DNA of 64,000 nt from Vibrio anguillarum (GCF_001989995.2 NZ_JAHGUP010000009.1:1-64000); one strand, 5' to 3'; positions 1 to 10,296 are shown, numbered from the stretch's first letter. A program made the numbers and translations. The notes: generated from the letters alone by a model not told the origin.

Positions 1-2055
1 GAAGGTGTATGGGAAGCATTAAACAATACGCCAAACAACTTCCGTGTGATGCAACAACGTGGTGCCCAAAACCCACAAAAAGACGGTGGTGGCAGTACGT
101 TTTTTGAGGCTGAGCCAATTAAGCTTGGTTATGATCTCAAGCGTCAAGAAAATCGCTTAAAAGTCACCTCACAAGTTGAGATTCACCTACCTAGTAAACA
201 GCTGGTCAATGGCCTCAGTGTTGATCTATCCGTTTCGGGTGCAAAATTTAAAGTTCCCGCCGCTTTTAACTACAAGCTCGGTGAGGTGATCAAAGTCTAT
301 TTTTCCGAACTCAACAAAACGTCAGAAGTGGTTGGACTGCACCACGCCATTGAATATCGTATTTTAGGTATTGATGAGTCTTACGATAACGATGCCGTGA
401 AATTTCTGCGTACACTAAAACTTTCCGACACTAACATCATCGAAAAAGTGATTACTGAATCGCTGCAAAATAACACTCAAAAAGCGCGCCACGATAACCA
501 AGATAAACTAATCCGAGCTCGAACCCGTGGTTACGAGCACACCTATTTAAAACACACCTGTAACTTACCAGTGTTTTTTAGTGGCAGTGAATTGAAGTTG
601 GTGCTGCTGACTGAAAATAACCAACCGATCTGGCAATACTGGCACGACGAGCGTAATCAACAAGCACTCGGTTCGTTATTCAATAAAGAGCGGATGGAAC
701 AGTTAACCAAGCCGGGGATGCGGGGTAGCAATAATGTGCTTTATGCTTTCAAGCATGAACATCAGGAAAAAACGCTCTTTTTTTCAATGATGATGCCAGA
801 GGCTAACCGTGAACAAAGAAAAATGTTTTGGCATGTTGGCGCTCGTCGACAAAGTTGGAAAGCGTTTCGCTTATTTGTCTTTGAACTCTCGGATGAAGAG
901 CGTCAAGAACTTGCGGTTCATGCCCATGAATTGTCAGATCGCTCAAGCCACTTAACGCACTGTGGCGTTTTACAAGAAATTGGCGATGAGGATTCGGCAA
1001 AAGATTACCTATTGACTGACAAACCCAATTTACCCAATAGCGAACTCAATAAATTTCGTCATCCAAGGCAAATCATTGGTCAACCTACAGGCATTTATTT
1101 TGATGCTCGCTCGCGTAGAAAAGAGCCTCGTTACCAATTCAAGACACCGCTAACCATCACTTCAGGATCTGGGGTAAATGCGACTGGCCATACGGTTGAT
1201 TTATCTAAACGTGGTTTAAGTATTATTGTGGATACACCACTGCCCGTGAAAGCAGGCGATAACGTCACCATCAATTACCACGAATTACAGCTTTACGACA
1301 AAAAGCTGCCACTGCATAGCCTTCCCTATAATGTTATTCGTATTGGGCCCGAAGGTCGGCGTCTACAATTGGTGATAGAAGAAAATATACATACCATCAA
1401 AACAATCGCTTTTTTCAATAGCATTATTGAAAACAATCAAGATAAGTTGTTACAGAAAGAAGAAGTGCTACCAAGTCATAACTTGCTGGAAGGGTTGCAC
1501 AACATTTTGCTTGATAAGATGATAAGTTCGCCGATTTTCGTTGATAAACACGGTGCAAATTTACGCCCTAAAGTGATTGGCGTGAATTATCCCTTGCCGC
1601 CTCATCTGGTGTTACTGGCTAAATTAGGCCAAGAAAATCGCATCACGTTAGAGCCAATATTCAAAGGTCACACCAATACTCTACTGGCTAAACCGATGCG
1701 GCGCATTGAAGGAGCGATACCGCAATATCACGACGTTTATATTGCGGCAATCAAATTTGGCACGCGTATTCAATCAATCCAATCGAAATTATTAAGTGAT
1801 TTTGAAAACACTAAAGAGCGTATTGATTTCATTCAAAAAGCGCAGCACATGGGTGAAATTTACATCTTGAGGATTTGCAGTGCACCCGTCTTTGACCCAA
1901 TCACTACGCTGCTGCGCAGTGATCTCAATGAGTTGGCACAAATTAGTCTTCATCACGCTCGTACGCTAGAAAAAGAGATCACCTCAATCATTGGTTATGG
2001 AGAGGTGATCGATATTACAGAAGAAGTATTGATCCGCTTAGAGCTGACCTTGTAA
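1..2055 (+). CDS. PilZ-domain protein, 5'-truncated by window edge
   Basis: Putative cyclic-di-GMP receptor. The frame is open from base 1, so the gene starts upstream; GTG-ATG at 46 is internal rather than a credible start. Two PilZ modules are visible. The first has RQENR (codons near 145-160) followed by DLSVSG; the second has RRKEPR (near 1115) followed about 27 residues later by DLSKRG. Both fit the RxxxR...DxSxxG signature that binds c-di-GMP. The stretch between them has no family I recognise, and there is no membrane segment in the visible 685 codons. From memory this is the position of PlzC (VC2344) in V. cholerae. It converges on serB. Family assignment is firm; ligand binding is inferred from motifs. 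Confidence 0.85.
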   Translation, partial: EGVWEALNNTPNNFRVMQQRGAQNPQKDGGGSTFFEAEPIKLGYDLKRQENRLKVTSQVEIHLPSKQLVNGLSVDLSVSGAKFKVPAAFNYKLGEVIKVYFSELNKTSEVVGLHHAIEYRILGIDESYDNDAVKFLRTLKLSDTNIIEKVITESLQNNTQKARHDNQDKLIRARTRGYEHTYLKHTCNLPVFFSGSELKLVLLTENNQPIWQYWHDERNQQALGSLFNKERMEQLTKPGMRGSNNVLYAFKHEHQEKTLFFSMMMPEANREQRKMFWHVGARRQSWKAFRLFVFELSDEERQELAVHAHELSDRSSHLTHCGVLQEIGDEDSAKDYLLTDKPNLPNSELNKFRHPRQIIGQPTGIYFDARSRRKEPRYQFKTPLTITSGSGVNATGHTVDLSKRGLSIIVDTPLPVKAGDNVTINYHELQLYDKKLPLHSLPYNVIRIGPEGRRLQLVIEENIHTIKTIAFFNSIIENNQDKLLQKEEVLPSHNLLEGLHNILLDKMISSPIFVDKHGANLRPKVIGVNYPLPPHLVLLAKLGQENRITLEPIFKGHTNTLLAKPMRRIEGAIPQYHDVYIAAIKFGTRIQSIQSKLLSDFENTKERIDFIQKAQHMGEIYILRICSAPVFDPITTLLRSDLNELAQISLHHARTLEKEITSIIGYGEVIDITEEVLIRLELTL

Positions 2056-2073
2056 AAGAGAGTGTGGATAAAA

Positions 2074-2100
2074 GAGAGAGTGGGCATCGCTCACTCTCTT
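2074..2100 (-). terminator. Hairpin terminator between the PilZ gene and serB
   Basis: An 11-bp stem (2075-2085 with 2089-2099, one G-U pair) lies between the convergent gene ends. Read on the minus strand it is followed by a CTTTTA stretch, so it most likely ends serB transcription. The plus-strand tail is poorer in T. Confidence 0.55.
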
Positions 2101-2122
2101 ATCTCTTGCTGTTGAGCTTTAC

Positions 2123-3103
2123 TTAAGGCTTCACTTTCCAACTGAGTTTTTGCTGCTTCACCAATGAGGCAGAGAGAATACAGAGCACGCCGCCAAGGCC
2201 TGCAAAACGGACCGCCGCTTGTGCTTTTTCTTCAACTTTAGGTTTAGCGTGATAAGCAACGCCTAACCCTGCCGCAGCCATCATAACTAAATCATTAGCC
2301 CCATCGCCAACCGCGACAGTATTGTGCAATTCAATCTCATAACATTGTGCTAACTCAACCAAAATATCGGCTTTGGTTTGTGCCGAAACGACATCACCTA
2401 GCACTTGACCAGTAAGCTTGCCATCAACAATTTCCAGCGTATTGGATTGCGCATGATCAAGTTGCAGTTCGCTTTTTAAATAATCTGAAAAATAGGTAAA
2501 GCCACCGGATGCAATCGCCGTTTTCCACCCCAATGCATGCAGTGTCGCCACCAGTTCACGTAAATCGGGCATCATGGGTAATGTAGAGCGAACCGCTTCA
2601 AGAATCGACTCATCGGCACCAGCAAGCTTTCCAACCCGCTGACGCAAGCTTTGCTCAAAATCCAATTCACCTTGCATCGCTCGCTCAGTGACTTCGGCTA
2701 CCTCCTCTCCGACACCCGCTAACTTAGCTATCTCATCAATGCATTCAATTTGAATCGCCGTGGAGTCCATATCCATCACAATCAAACCCGGTTTAGAAAG
2801 GTCTGGTACTTCACACAAACGGGCATAATCAATTTCGAGCCCTTGTAAAATTTTCTCGTGCTCTGTCGTCAGCTCACCTGACATCAGCGCCACTTCATAA
2901 TGTCCCACTTTCCACATATCGAGGACAGCGTTGTAGTAACCGGTAAAAAAGTCAATATCATCAAAGTGTTGAGTGGAGAGATAAGGTGCAAAAACAATCC
3001 AACTTGCTTTTGCTTTGTCAAATTGTGAAGAGAAACGAGTTTCAGGCAAGCGGTTGAGCAGCGTTGTGTGCCTTTTGATCGGCAATGTTTTGAGGGCATC
3101 CAT
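2123..3103 (-). CDS. serB: Phosphoserine phosphatase SerB
   Basis: Catalyses the last step of L-serine synthesis, hydrolysing O-phosphoserine. The HAD-superfamily nucleophile motif DMDST is at about residues 111-115, the SGG motif (IASGGFT) at about 200, and the Mg-binding GDGANDL near 270. The roughly 100-residue N-terminal extension is the ACT-like domain typical of gamma-proteobacterial SerB. Two ATGs are possible. The downstream one (3103) is chosen because AAGGA lies 9 bases before it, whereas it abuts the 3112 ATG directly. The product is 326 aa. It is divergent from ytjB, the same arrangement as in E. coli. Confidence 0.95.
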   Translation of the reverse strand: MDALKTLPIKRHTTLLNRLPETRFSSQFDKAKASWIVFAPYLSTQHFDDIDFFTGYYNAVLDMWKVGHYEVALMSGELTTEHEKILQGLEIDYARLCEVPDLSKPGLIVMDMDSTAIQIECIDEIAKLAGVGEEVAEVTERAMQGELDFEQSLRQRVGKLAGADESILEAVRSTLPMMPDLRELVATLHALGWKTAIASGGFTYFSDYLKSELQLDHAQSNTLEIVDGKLTGQVLGDVVSAQTKADILVELAQCYEIELHNTVAVGDGANDLVMMAAAGLGVAYHAKPKVEEKAQAAVRFAGLGGVLCILSASLVKQQKLSWKVKP

Positions 3104-3253
3104 GTTTATCATTCCTTAATCAATCCTTTCCTTCAGCCTGCTTAAACGCACCACAAGCAAAATGGGATCAACTCGATTCAATGCTCGAGTATCAATAAAT
3201 GGGTGTATGCCCCTGACGTTACCCTATTGCAATTTAAAAACGCAAGTCTCAAT

Positions 3254-3907
3254 ATGAGTAAAGTTTTTATTTATCCAATCAGGTGGGTTATGGACGGCTC
3301 TTTATTTTCATTTCGCGTCGCAATTCGTGTGCTTACCGTCATTTTATTAGCAGGCATGTTCTTCTTTACCGTAAAAAACAGCGTTGTGATCAGTAAAGGT
3401 AACGAACGAATTCAGGCCAACCAACTAGAAACATTAACTAAGGTTTTGATTTCACAGGCATCATTATCTGCGGGCAGCATGATATCAGAGCAAGATCAAG
3501 AGCGCCTGCTAGCCCTTACCAACCAGTTAGCTCAAGACAAACTGGTGTTTGATGCCACCATTTATGATTCCGAAGGGGTCAAATTAGCCGCCAGCGATAA
3601 CGCGTTAAGCGTACGCGAAGTATTAGGATTGGATACACCACTGCGCACGGCCAGCATTGGCCGTCAGCAACTGGTTGAGCCTGTCTATCATGAAAGCAGT
3701 ATCATTGGTTTTATCCGCATTACTTTTGAAACTGGCCGCGTCACGGCGATTTCAGATCACCACTATCGTAAAAGTGATCGCTACATGTATCTCATGCTGC
3801 TAACCAGCTTTGTCAGCGGTGTATTGCTCACGCTGCTACTACTGCGTCGAAAACCGAAAAGTGGTGGTGAGAACCTGCTGCTACAGAATGTGGATGATAT
3901 GACTTAG
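3254..3907 (+). CDS. ytjB: YtjB/Smp family membrane protein
   Basis: Inner-membrane protein of unknown biochemical role (called Smp or AhpA in enterobacteria). It has an N-terminal membrane segment at about residues 18-40, a periplasmic domain of roughly 130 residues, and a second membrane segment near 175-195 followed by a basic cytosolic tail. The motifs VYDEQG-like (TIYDSEG) and VEP...GFIRIT match the family. The frame is open further upstream to 3203, but the ATG at 3254 gives the usual family length of 217 aa. No strong Shine-Dalgarno is seen at either. The divergent partner is serB, as in E. coli. Confidence 0.85.
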   Translation: MSKVFIYPIRWVMDGSLFSFRVAIRVLTVILLAGMFFFTVKNSVVISKGNERIQANQLETLTKVLISQASLSAGSMISEQDQERLLALTNQLAQDKLVFDATIYDSEGVKLAASDNALSVREVLGLDTPLRTASIGRQQLVEPVYHESSIIGFIRITFETGRVTAISDHHYRKSDRYMYLMLLTSFVSGVLLTLLLLRRKPKSGGENLLLQNVDDMT

Positions 3908-3921
3908 CAGGCTTTGTAAAT

Positions 3922-3954
3922 AAAAAAACCTCAGTTGCGACACTGAGGTTTTTT
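3922..3954. terminator. Bidirectional terminator, ytjB / deoD
   Basis: A perfect 9-bp stem, AACCTCAGT (3927-3935) with ACTGAGGTT (3942-3950) and a 6-nt loop, is flanked by an A-run on one side and a T-run on the other. It can therefore terminate both ytjB (+) and the deo operon (-). Confidence 0.9.
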
Positions 3955-3965
3955 ATAAAAGAATA

Positions 3966-4685
3966 TTATTGAGCGTCGCCAATCAATACTGAATCTAACG
4001 CAATTTCAATCATTTCATTGAAAGTGTTTTGACGCTCTTCTGAAGTCGTTTGCTCGCCAGTTTTGATGTGATCAGAGACAGTGCAAATCGTCAGTGCTTT
4101 TGCGCCATATTCCGCCGCTACGCCGTAGATTCCTGCCGCTTCCATTTCTACACCAACAATGCCGTATTTATCCATCACATCGAACATCTCTGGATCTGGC
4201 GTGTAGAAAAGCTCTGCGGAGAACAAGTTACCCACTTTCACGTTAATACCACGCGCCGTAGCCGCTTCTTCTGCGGCTTTAACCATTTTGTAATCGGCAA
4301 TCGCAGCAAAGTCGTGGTCTTTAAAACGGATGCGGTTAACTTTGGAATCGGTACAAGCCCCCATATCAATCACAACATCACGCACTTTGATATCGTCGCT
4401 GACCGCACCACAGCTTCCGACACGGATCACTTTTTTCACGCCAAAATCTTTGATAAGTTCCGTCACGTAAATTGAGCATGAAGGGATCCCCATGCCATGG
4501 CCCATTACCGAAATTTTACGACCTTTGTACGTGCCTGTATAACCAAACATGTTACGGACATCACACACTTGAACCACATCATCAAGGAAAGTTTCTGCGA
4601 TGTATTTTGCGCGAAGTGGGTCACCCGGCATTAAAACGACGTCTGCAAATGCACCCATTTCAGCATTAATATGTGGAGTTGCCAT
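3966..4685 (-). CDS. deoD: Purine-nucleoside phosphorylase DeoD
   Basis: Cleaves purine (deoxy)ribonucleosides with phosphate to base plus (deoxy)ribose-1-phosphate. The 239-aa length matches the hexameric bacterial DeoD type. The phosphate-binding segment [12 protein letters not shown] is at residues 17-28, VEMEAAG (ribose binding) is near 180, and the catalytic Asp lies in TVSDHI near 204. AAGGA lies 8 bases before the ATG. It is the last gene of the deoC-deoA-deoB-deoD operon, separated from deoB by a strong hairpin. Confidence 0.97.
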   Translation of the reverse strand: MATPHINAEMGAFADVVLMPGDPLRAKYIAETFLDDVVQVCDVRNMFGYTGTYKGRKISVMGHGMGIPSCSIYVTELIKDFGVKKVIRVGSCGAVSDDIKVRDVVIDMGACTDSKVNRIRFKDHDFAAIADYKMVKAAEEAATARGINVKVGNLFSAELFYTPDPEMFDVMDKYGIVGVEMEAAGIYGVAAEYGAKALTICTVSDHIKTGEQTTSEERQNTFNEMIEIALDSVLIGDAQ

Positions 4686-4715
4686 TAAAAGTATCCTTTA
4701 TCTAAATTGACCAAA

Positions 4716-4739
4716 GAATAGAGAGTGATCTCTCTATTC
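4716..4739 (-). other. Intercistronic hairpin between deoB and deoD
   Basis: A perfect 10-bp stem, GAATAGAGAG with CTCTCTATTC, and a TGAT loop lie in the 76-bp gap. On the transcript strand it is followed only by a short T-run (TTTGG), so it could be a weak attenuator, a processing site or an mRNA stabiliser. Confidence 0.6.
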
Positions 4740-4764
4740 ATCCTCAAAAAATGAATCGCTACGC

Positions 4765-5988
4765 TTACTGTAAGAAATTGGTGCCGTAATCCATCGCAGA
4801 CGTACCGAAATAGTGCGCCAGTGACTGACCAATATCAGCAAACGTCTCACGGCGGCCCAATGAACCGGGGGCCACTTTGTGACCATAAACTAACACTGGA
4901 ATGTGCTCACGCGTATGATCCGTACCCGGCCAAGTTGGATCGCAACCATGGTCCGCTGTAAGAATAAGTACATCGTCCTCTTCCATTAACTCAAGCACTT
5001 GTGGCAGACGCTTGTCAAAGTACTCCAGTGCCGCAGCGTAGCCCGCTACATCACGGCGATGACCATAAGCGGAATCAAAATCAACGAAGTTAGTGAAGAC
5101 GATGGTGTTATCTTTCGCTTGTTTGATTTGTTCTAGTGTTGCATCAAATAAAGCTGGGATGCCTGTCGCTTTGACTTTATGAGTGATGCCGCAGTAGGCG
5201 TAAATATCGGCAATTTTACCAATAGAAACCACGTTACCTTGCTTCTCATCAACCAACTTTTGCAGCACGGTCGCCGCTGGCGGCTCAACGGATAAATCAC
5301 GACGGTTGCCAGTGCGAGCAAATTCTCCCGCTTTCGGGCCAATGAACGGGCGCGCAATCACGCGGCCAATGTTGTAATCCGCCAATTCTTCACGTGCGAT
5401 CTGGCAAAGTTCTAACAAACGATCAAGACCAAACGTCTCTTCGTGACAAGCTATTTGGAACACTGAGTCAGCTGAGGTATAGAAAATCGGTTTACCCGTT
5501 TTCATGTGCTCTTCACCCAAATCATCTAAAACCTGAGTGCCTGATGCATGGCAGTTACCAAGAAAACCATCCAAACCTGCGCGTTCAATAATGCGATCTG
5601 TCAGCTCTTTCGGGAAACTATTTTGCTTATCGCTGAAATAACCCCATTCAAACAGCACAGGAACACCAGCAATTTCCCAGTGACCCGAAGGAGTATCTTT
5701 ACCTGATGAAAGCTCAGCGGCGTGGCCGTACGCACCGATAATATCAGCGTTGGCATCAAGCCCCGGAGCAAAACGCCCCGTTGACTCTTTATGCGCGATG
5801 GCAAGCCCCAGTTTCGATAAGTTTGGCAGCGTCAATGGGCCCTGGCGATCCGCGTTATTCGCTTCGCCTTTAGCACATTGGTCTGCGATGTGGCCCAAAG
5901 TGTCAGCGCCAACATCACCAAATTGTGGTGCATCAGCGGTTTCGCCGATACCAAATGAATCTAATACTAAAATAAATGCTCTTTTCAT
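4765..5988 (-). CDS. deoB: Phosphopentomutase DeoB
   Basis: Interconverts (deoxy)ribose-1-phosphate and (deoxy)ribose-5-phosphate, linking DeoD and DeoA to DeoC. It is a member of the alkaline-phosphatase metalloenzyme superfamily. Metal-ligand motifs are LDSFGIG at residues 8-14, the phosphorylated-Thr segment [10 protein letters not shown] near 95, and the C-terminal DHGCDPTW and TDHTREH. The ATG at 5988 is preceded by GGAGAG and gives 407 aa, the E. coli length; the frame runs 4 codons further up to 6000 but without a ribosome site. It lies 21 bases downstream of deoA. Confidence 0.97.
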   Translation of the reverse strand: MKRAFILVLDSFGIGETADAPQFGDVGADTLGHIADQCAKGEANNADRQGPLTLPNLSKLGLAIAHKESTGRFAPGLDANADIIGAYGHAAELSSGKDTPSGHWEIAGVPVLFEWGYFSDKQNSFPKELTDRIIERAGLDGFLGNCHASGTQVLDDLGEEHMKTGKPIFYTSADSVFQIACHEETFGLDRLLELCQIAREELADYNIGRVIARPFIGPKAGEFARTGNRRDLSVEPPAATVLQKLVDEKQGNVVSIGKIADIYAYCGITHKVKATGIPALFDATLEQIKQAKDNTIVFTNFVDFDSAYGHRRDVAGYAAALEYFDKRLPQVLELMEEDDVLILTADHGCDPTWPGTDHTREHIPVLVYGHKVAPGSLGRRETFADIGQSLAHYFGTSAMDYGTNFLQ

Positions 5989-6009
5989 TGCTCTCTCCAA
6001 CCGATATTT

Positions 6010-7353
6010 TTATACGTCTTCTGCGCGAATTTGGCCGTAGACATCGGGTGTTGGTGTGTATTCTCCGCCAATTTGAATGGCGCTTTGTAATGCTTTGGCC
6101 GCTTGTTGCCATTGCGCTTCATTACGCGCATGGATCACCGCCAACGGCTTGCTGCTATCGGCAACGTCACCTAGGCGAATAAATTGGTCAAACCCAACCG
6201 CGTAATCAATAGTGTCAGTTGCGACGCGGCGTCCACCGCCCATCTCCACCACGGCCATGCCAATCGCGCGAGTATCCATTGCCGATACGACGCCACTTTC
6301 TAGAGCGTAAACGGGCTTAACCAGCTCGGTTTTTTCAAGATAGTGATCGTAATTTTCAACAAAATCAGCGGGGCCGCCTAACCCTTTGACCATTTTGCCA
6401 AAGCATTCAGCCGCTTTTCCGTTATTAAGAACGGCCATCAGTTTCGCACGAGCATCACTGCTGTCTTTTGCTAAATTGCCTAATAACAACATTTCCACGC
6501 AAGAGGCCAAGGTAATTTCCAGTAAGCGAGGATTGCGATATTCACCAGTTAAAAAGCGTACCGCTTCACGCACTTCAAGGGCATTACCTGCCGAAGAGGC
6601 CAGCACTTGGTTCATATCCGTCAAAATAGCCGTGGTTTTCGTACCTGCGCCGTTAGCCACTGCGACGATAGATTTAGCCAACTCTTCAGAAGCTTCGTAA
6701 GTCGGCATAAATGCGCCAGAACCGACTTTGACATCCATCACCAAGGAATCTAACCCAGCGGCTAATTTTTTAGAAAGAATCGAGGCGGTGATGAGTGAAA
6801 TATTGTCGACCGTTGCGGTAATGTCACGTGTGGCGTATACGCGTTTATCCGCTGGCGCGAGATCACCCGTTTGGCCGATGATAGCAACGCCCGCTTCTTT
6901 GGTTACTTGACCAAATACGTCATTACTTGGCGTGATGTTATAACCGGGAATCGACTCCAATTTATCCAGCGTGCCGCCCGTATGACCAAGGCCGCGCCCT
7001 GAAATCATAGGAACAAAACCGCCGCAGGCTGCAACCATGGGGCCAAGCATCAGCGAAGTAACATCGCCCACGCCGCCAGTTGAGTGTTTATCAACGATAG
7101 GGCCACCGAAGTTCATCGCATCCCAGTTGATCACTATCCCAGAATCACGCATAGCGCACGTCAGTGCAATGCGCTCTGGCATAGTCATTTCATTGAAGAA
7201 AATCGTCATGGCAAAGGCCGCAATTTGGCCTTCGGAGACGGTATTATTCGCCACACCTTGAATAAAAAAGTTAATTTCTTCGGTGGTGAGGATCTCGCCG
7301 TCACGCTTTTTACGAATGATTTCTTGAGGTAAAAAAGTTTGAGTTGAATACAT
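6010..7353 (-). CDS. deoA: Thymidine phosphorylase DeoA
   Basis: Phosphorolyses thymidine and deoxyuridine to base and deoxyribose-1-phosphate. The family signature [17 protein letters not shown] is at about residues 118-134 and the phosphate-binding KHSTGGVGD near 87-95. The start at 7353 has GGGAGG six bases upstream and gives 447 aa, with a short N-terminal extension (MYSTQT) over the 440-aa E. coli enzyme. It is the second gene of the deo operon. Confidence 0.97.
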   Translation of the reverse strand: MYSTQTFLPQEIIRKKRDGEILTTEEINFFIQGVANNTVSEGQIAAFAMTIFFNEMTMPERIALTCAMRDSGIVINWDAMNFGGPIVDKHSTGGVGDVTSLMLGPMVAACGGFVPMISGRGLGHTGGTLDKLESIPGYNITPSNDVFGQVTKEAGVAIIGQTGDLAPADKRVYATRDITATVDNISLITASILSKKLAAGLDSLVMDVKVGSGAFMPTYEASEELAKSIVAVANGAGTKTTAILTDMNQVLASSAGNALEVREAVRFLTGEYRNPRLLEITLASCVEMLLLGNLAKDSSDARAKLMAVLNNGKAAECFGKMVKGLGGPADFVENYDHYLEKTELVKPVYALESGVVSAMDTRAIGMAVVEMGGGRRVATDTIDYAVGFDQFIRLGDVADSSKPLAVIHARNEAQWQQAAKALQSAIQIGGEYTPTPDVYGQIRAEDV

Positions 7354-7407
7354 TAGTTGCCTCCCAAGCATGATGCTTTGGTCAGTAAGGTAAAGAGGTA
7401 ATAATCG

Positions 7408-7427
7408 GGAGCTGATGGCTCAGCTCC
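7408..7427 (-). other. Intercistronic hairpin between deoC and deoA
   Basis: A perfect 8-bp stem, GGAGCTGA with TCAGCTCC and a 4-nt loop, is embedded in a longer AT-rich inverted arrangement (AATAAT before, ATTATT after). No T-tract follows on the minus strand, so RNA processing or stability is more likely than termination. Confidence 0.5.
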
Positions 7428-7469
7428 ACGAGTCAGACTTATTATTATCAGTCCTACTTCAGCGCATAA

Positions 7470-8246
7470 TTAATACGCAGCTGGATCGGCTTTTTGGTCT
7501 GTTACTTCTAATGTATTCAAAAGATTGGTTAGCAGGCTTGAGGCCCCAAAACGGTAGTGCATGCTGTCGGCCCAATCTGCGCCAAGTAGCTCATCAGCCA
7601 TCGCGAGATACAATGCAGCATCTTGCGCTGTGCGTACACCGCCCGCAGGTTTAAAGCCTACAGTTTTGGCAACGCCCATATCGCGAATCACTTCTAGCAT
7701 CATACGTGCGTATTCTGGTGTTGCATTCACAGGGACTTTGCCCGTTGAGGTTTTGATGAAATCAGCGCCCGCTTCAATACAGATTTGAGACGTTTTTTTG
7801 ATTAATGCTTCTTCTTTTAGCTCACCAGTTTCGATGATCACTTTAAGCAGAATGTCACCACACGCGGCTTTGCATTGCTTAACAAGATCAAAACCGACTT
7901 GCTCATTACCGGCGATTAATGCGCGGTAAGGGAACACAACGTCGACTTCATCAGCACCGTACGCAACAGCGGCTTTCGTTTCCGCAACGGCAATCTCAAT
8001 ATCATCATTACCGTGTGGGAAGTTGGTAACGGTTGCGATACGAATCTCTGGCGTGCCTTGCTCACGAAGTGTCTTCTTCGCAATAGGAATAAAGCGAGGG
8101 TAAATACAAATTGCAGCGGTATTACCTACAGCCGTTTTGGCATCATGACAAAGGGCAATCACTTTCGCATCCGTGTCATCATCGTTTAGCGTAGTCAAAT
8201 CCATCAATTTCAGTGCACGTAGTGCGGCTGCTTTTAAATCGCTCAT
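7470..8246 (-). CDS. deoC: Deoxyribose-phosphate aldolase DeoC
   Basis: Splits 2-deoxyribose-5-phosphate into acetaldehyde and glyceraldehyde-3-phosphate, the last step of deoxynucleoside catabolism. The Schiff-base lysine lies in FIKTSTGK near residue 166 and the second catalytic lysine in [10 protein letters not shown] near 200. Length is 258 aa, as in enterobacteria. GGAGA lies before the ATG. It is the first gene of deoC-deoA-deoB-deoD and is preceded by a long non-coding region expected to hold the operon promoter. Confidence 0.97.
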   Translation of the reverse strand: MSDLKAAALRALKLMDLTTLNDDDTDAKVIALCHDAKTAVGNTAAICIYPRFIPIAKKTLREQGTPEIRIATVTNFPHGNDDIEIAVAETKAAVAYGADEVDVVFPYRALIAGNEQVGFDLVKQCKAACGDILLKVIIETGELKEEALIKKTSQICIEAGADFIKTSTGKVPVNATPEYARMMLEVIRDMGVAKTVGFKPAGGVRTAQDAALYLAMADELLGADWADSMHYRFGASSLLTNLLNTLEVTDQKADPAAY

Positions 8247-8819
8247 TTCTATCTCCGATCAATATATTCAAATAGTTCACTAGTAAACCACGCTCAGTGT
8301 TGAGAGCGAGATGGCTTGCTAGCCACAAATGAACGGACTTGGTTCCTTGAAGACTCGAAATGCACTTGCATTTCAATTGCTATCCCTGTCACCGCACAGT
8401 ACCAATTTGGCCTATGGCACAACCATGATATGCCGCTTATTTGCACTCATCGCCGTGTCTAACGTATATCCGTGTGTAACTTATACCCGTATCTAATTTA
8501 TATCAAAGCAACACGACATGATAAAACGGACTGCCTTTGCGTCAAATCATACTCCATGTATTGATTGGCGCTAGCTGATATCTTCACTCTTCTATTGAAA
8601 ATGAATCTCACTGATACAGTATAGATTTTCACTACAAAACTGTAGCGTCATTCATAGAGCAAACGGTTTGTATCTCAAAAAAGATCAGCGTCAACGATAA
8701 TCTCGTTTACCGATAAACTCTGATCTATCCATTAAAAGCTAACTTATAAAAGAGAGCTTGAGGTGATAAACACTGACCACCCGACTAAAGAGTGAATCAA
8801 AGTATTCCTTTCGCCAAAA
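8247..8819. promoter_or_regulatory. Non-coding region upstream of deoC
   Basis: This 570-base AT-rich region must contain the deo operon promoter. In E. coli the deo promoters are controlled by DeoR, CytR and CRP. I looked for a TGTGA-N6-TCACA site and for CytR-like repeats and found nothing convincing. No ORF with codon-like character and a ribosome site was found on either strand. Confidence 0.4.
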
Positions 8820-8820
8820 C

Positions 8821-8854
8821 AAAAAAGCCCCGCAGCAATCTCTTGCTACGGGGC
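8821..8854 (-). terminator. Terminator of nupC
   Basis: On the minus strand a 12-bp GC-rich stem (GCCCCGTAGCAA with TTGCTGCGGGGC, one G-U pair) and a GAGA loop are followed by a run of six Ts. It lies 38 bases past the nupC stop and separates nupC from the deo operon. Confidence 0.9.
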
Positions 8855-8892
8855 GATGTTAAACGGCGTCTATATCTCTTTCTCTTGTTTAA

Positions 8893-10152
8893 TTAGAAAG
8901 AAAGGAAGAAGCCAGCAATGGTTGCTGCCATTAAGTTAGACAGTGTACCAGCACAAACGGCTTTTACACCCATCTTCGCGATATCGTGACGACGGTTAGG
9001 AGCAAGACCACCTAAACCACCGAGTAGAATCGCAACAGAAGAAAGGTTGGCAAAGCCACACAGTGCAAATGAGATGATAGCTTGAGTTTTCTCAGACATC
9101 ACTGCACCAGTAGCAGCAACGATCTGTGCGTTATCACCCACGTAAGGTACGAAGTTTAGATAAGCAACAAATTCGTTTACAACCAGTTTTTGACCGATGA
9201 AAGAGCCCGCTAGCGTCGCTTCTTCCCATGGCACACCAATCAGGAATGCTAATGGAGAGAAAAGCCAACCAAGCAGTAGTTCTAGAGTCAGTTCAGGCAT
9301 ACCGAACCAACCACCCACACCACCAAGCATACCGTTAACTAACGCGATTAGACCAACGAAGGCAAGTAGCATTGCACCTACGTTTAGCGCAAGTTGCAGA
9401 CCAACAGAAGCACCACCTGCAGCAGCATCGATTACGTTGGCAGGTTTATCATTGCCATCCATATCGCTACCCAGTTCTTCATCTGGAGTATCGGTTTCTG
9501 GTTTGATGATTTTTGCAAACAGTAGACCACCCGGTGCTGCCATGAAAGAGGCCGCAACAAGGTACTCTAGCGGCACACCCATCGATGCGTAACCAGCAAG
9601 TACACCACCCGCAACTGAAGCCAAACCACCACACATTACTGCAAACAGCTCAGATTGAGTCATTTTAGGTACAAACGGACGAACCACGAGTGGCGCTTCT
9701 GTTTGACCTACGAAAATGTTGGCTGCAGCAGACATCGATTCCGCACGAGAGGTACCGAGTGCTTTTTGTAAACCACCACCTAGAATCTTAATTACCCATT
9801 GCATAACGCCAATGTAGTAAAGCACAGAGATAAGTGCCGAGAAGAAGATTAGAGTAGGTAGAACTTGGAAAGCAAAGATGAAGCCAATACCGTCAACTGA
9901 AAAGTTAACTAGGCTGCCGAATAGAAAACCAGTACCGTCTTTACCGAAGTCGATGACGTTTTGAACACCCGCAGAGAAACCAGCAAGGAGATCACGACCC
10001 CATGGTACGTAAAGAACGAAACCACCGATAATAAATTGGATAGCAAAAGCACCACCCACTGTTCTTAGATTAATAGCTTTGCGGTTATCAGACAGTAGAA
10101 CTGCAAGTCCTAGCAGAACTGCCATACCGACTAGGCTCATAAACAGGCTCAT
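8893..10152 (-). CDS. nupC: Concentrative nucleoside transporter NupC
   Basis: Sodium-coupled inner-membrane nucleoside importer of the CNT family. At 419 aa and strongly hydrophobic throughout, it is a close homologue of the crystallised V. cholerae vcCNT. Nucleoside- and Na-site motifs are intact: GQTEAPL in hairpin HP1 (near 150), VPWEEA (near 330), and the N and S of GFANLSS (near 365-370). The segment near residues 75-90 (LVNFSVDGIGF) differs from the vcCNT sequence I remember. It sits upstream of the deo genes with its own terminator, forming a nucleoside-scavenging block. Confidence 0.96.
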   Translation of the reverse strand: MSLFMSLVGMAVLLGLAVLLSDNRKAINLRTVGGAFAIQFIIGGFVLYVPWGRDLLAGFSAGVQNVIDFGKDGTGFLFGSLVNFSVDGIGFIFAFQVLPTLIFFSALISVLYYIGVMQWVIKILGGGLQKALGTSRAESMSAAANIFVGQTEAPLVVRPFVPKMTQSELFAVMCGGLASVAGGVLAGYASMGVPLEYLVAASFMAAPGGLLFAKIIKPETDTPDEELGSDMDGNDKPANVIDAAAGGASVGLQLALNVGAMLLAFVGLIALVNGMLGGVGGWFGMPELTLELLLGWLFSPLAFLIGVPWEEATLAGSFIGQKLVVNEFVAYLNFVPYVGDNAQIVAATGAVMSEKTQAIISFALCGFANLSSVAILLGGLGGLAPNRRHDIAKMGVKAVCAGTLSNLMAATIAGFFLSF

Positions 10153-10296
10153 AGTTTATGATTTCCTTATTAGGTTATTGTTGGCGTGTTATAAAATGGA
10201 GCTCATGAAGCGGGGTGATTATACTCATCACCACTAAGATAAAGTAATGCCAGCCTCACACTTTCTTATAAGATTCACTGCCCATTCACTCATTTA

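Noticed and set aside
46..51. GTG-ATG start for the PilZ gene
   Set aside because: The frame is open back to base 1 with coding-like sequence, so these are internal codons of a gene that begins outside the window.
8179..8376. Minus-strand ORF overlapping the start of deoC
   Set aside because: No ribosome site, overlaps a certain gene out of frame, and the sequence is compositionally poor.
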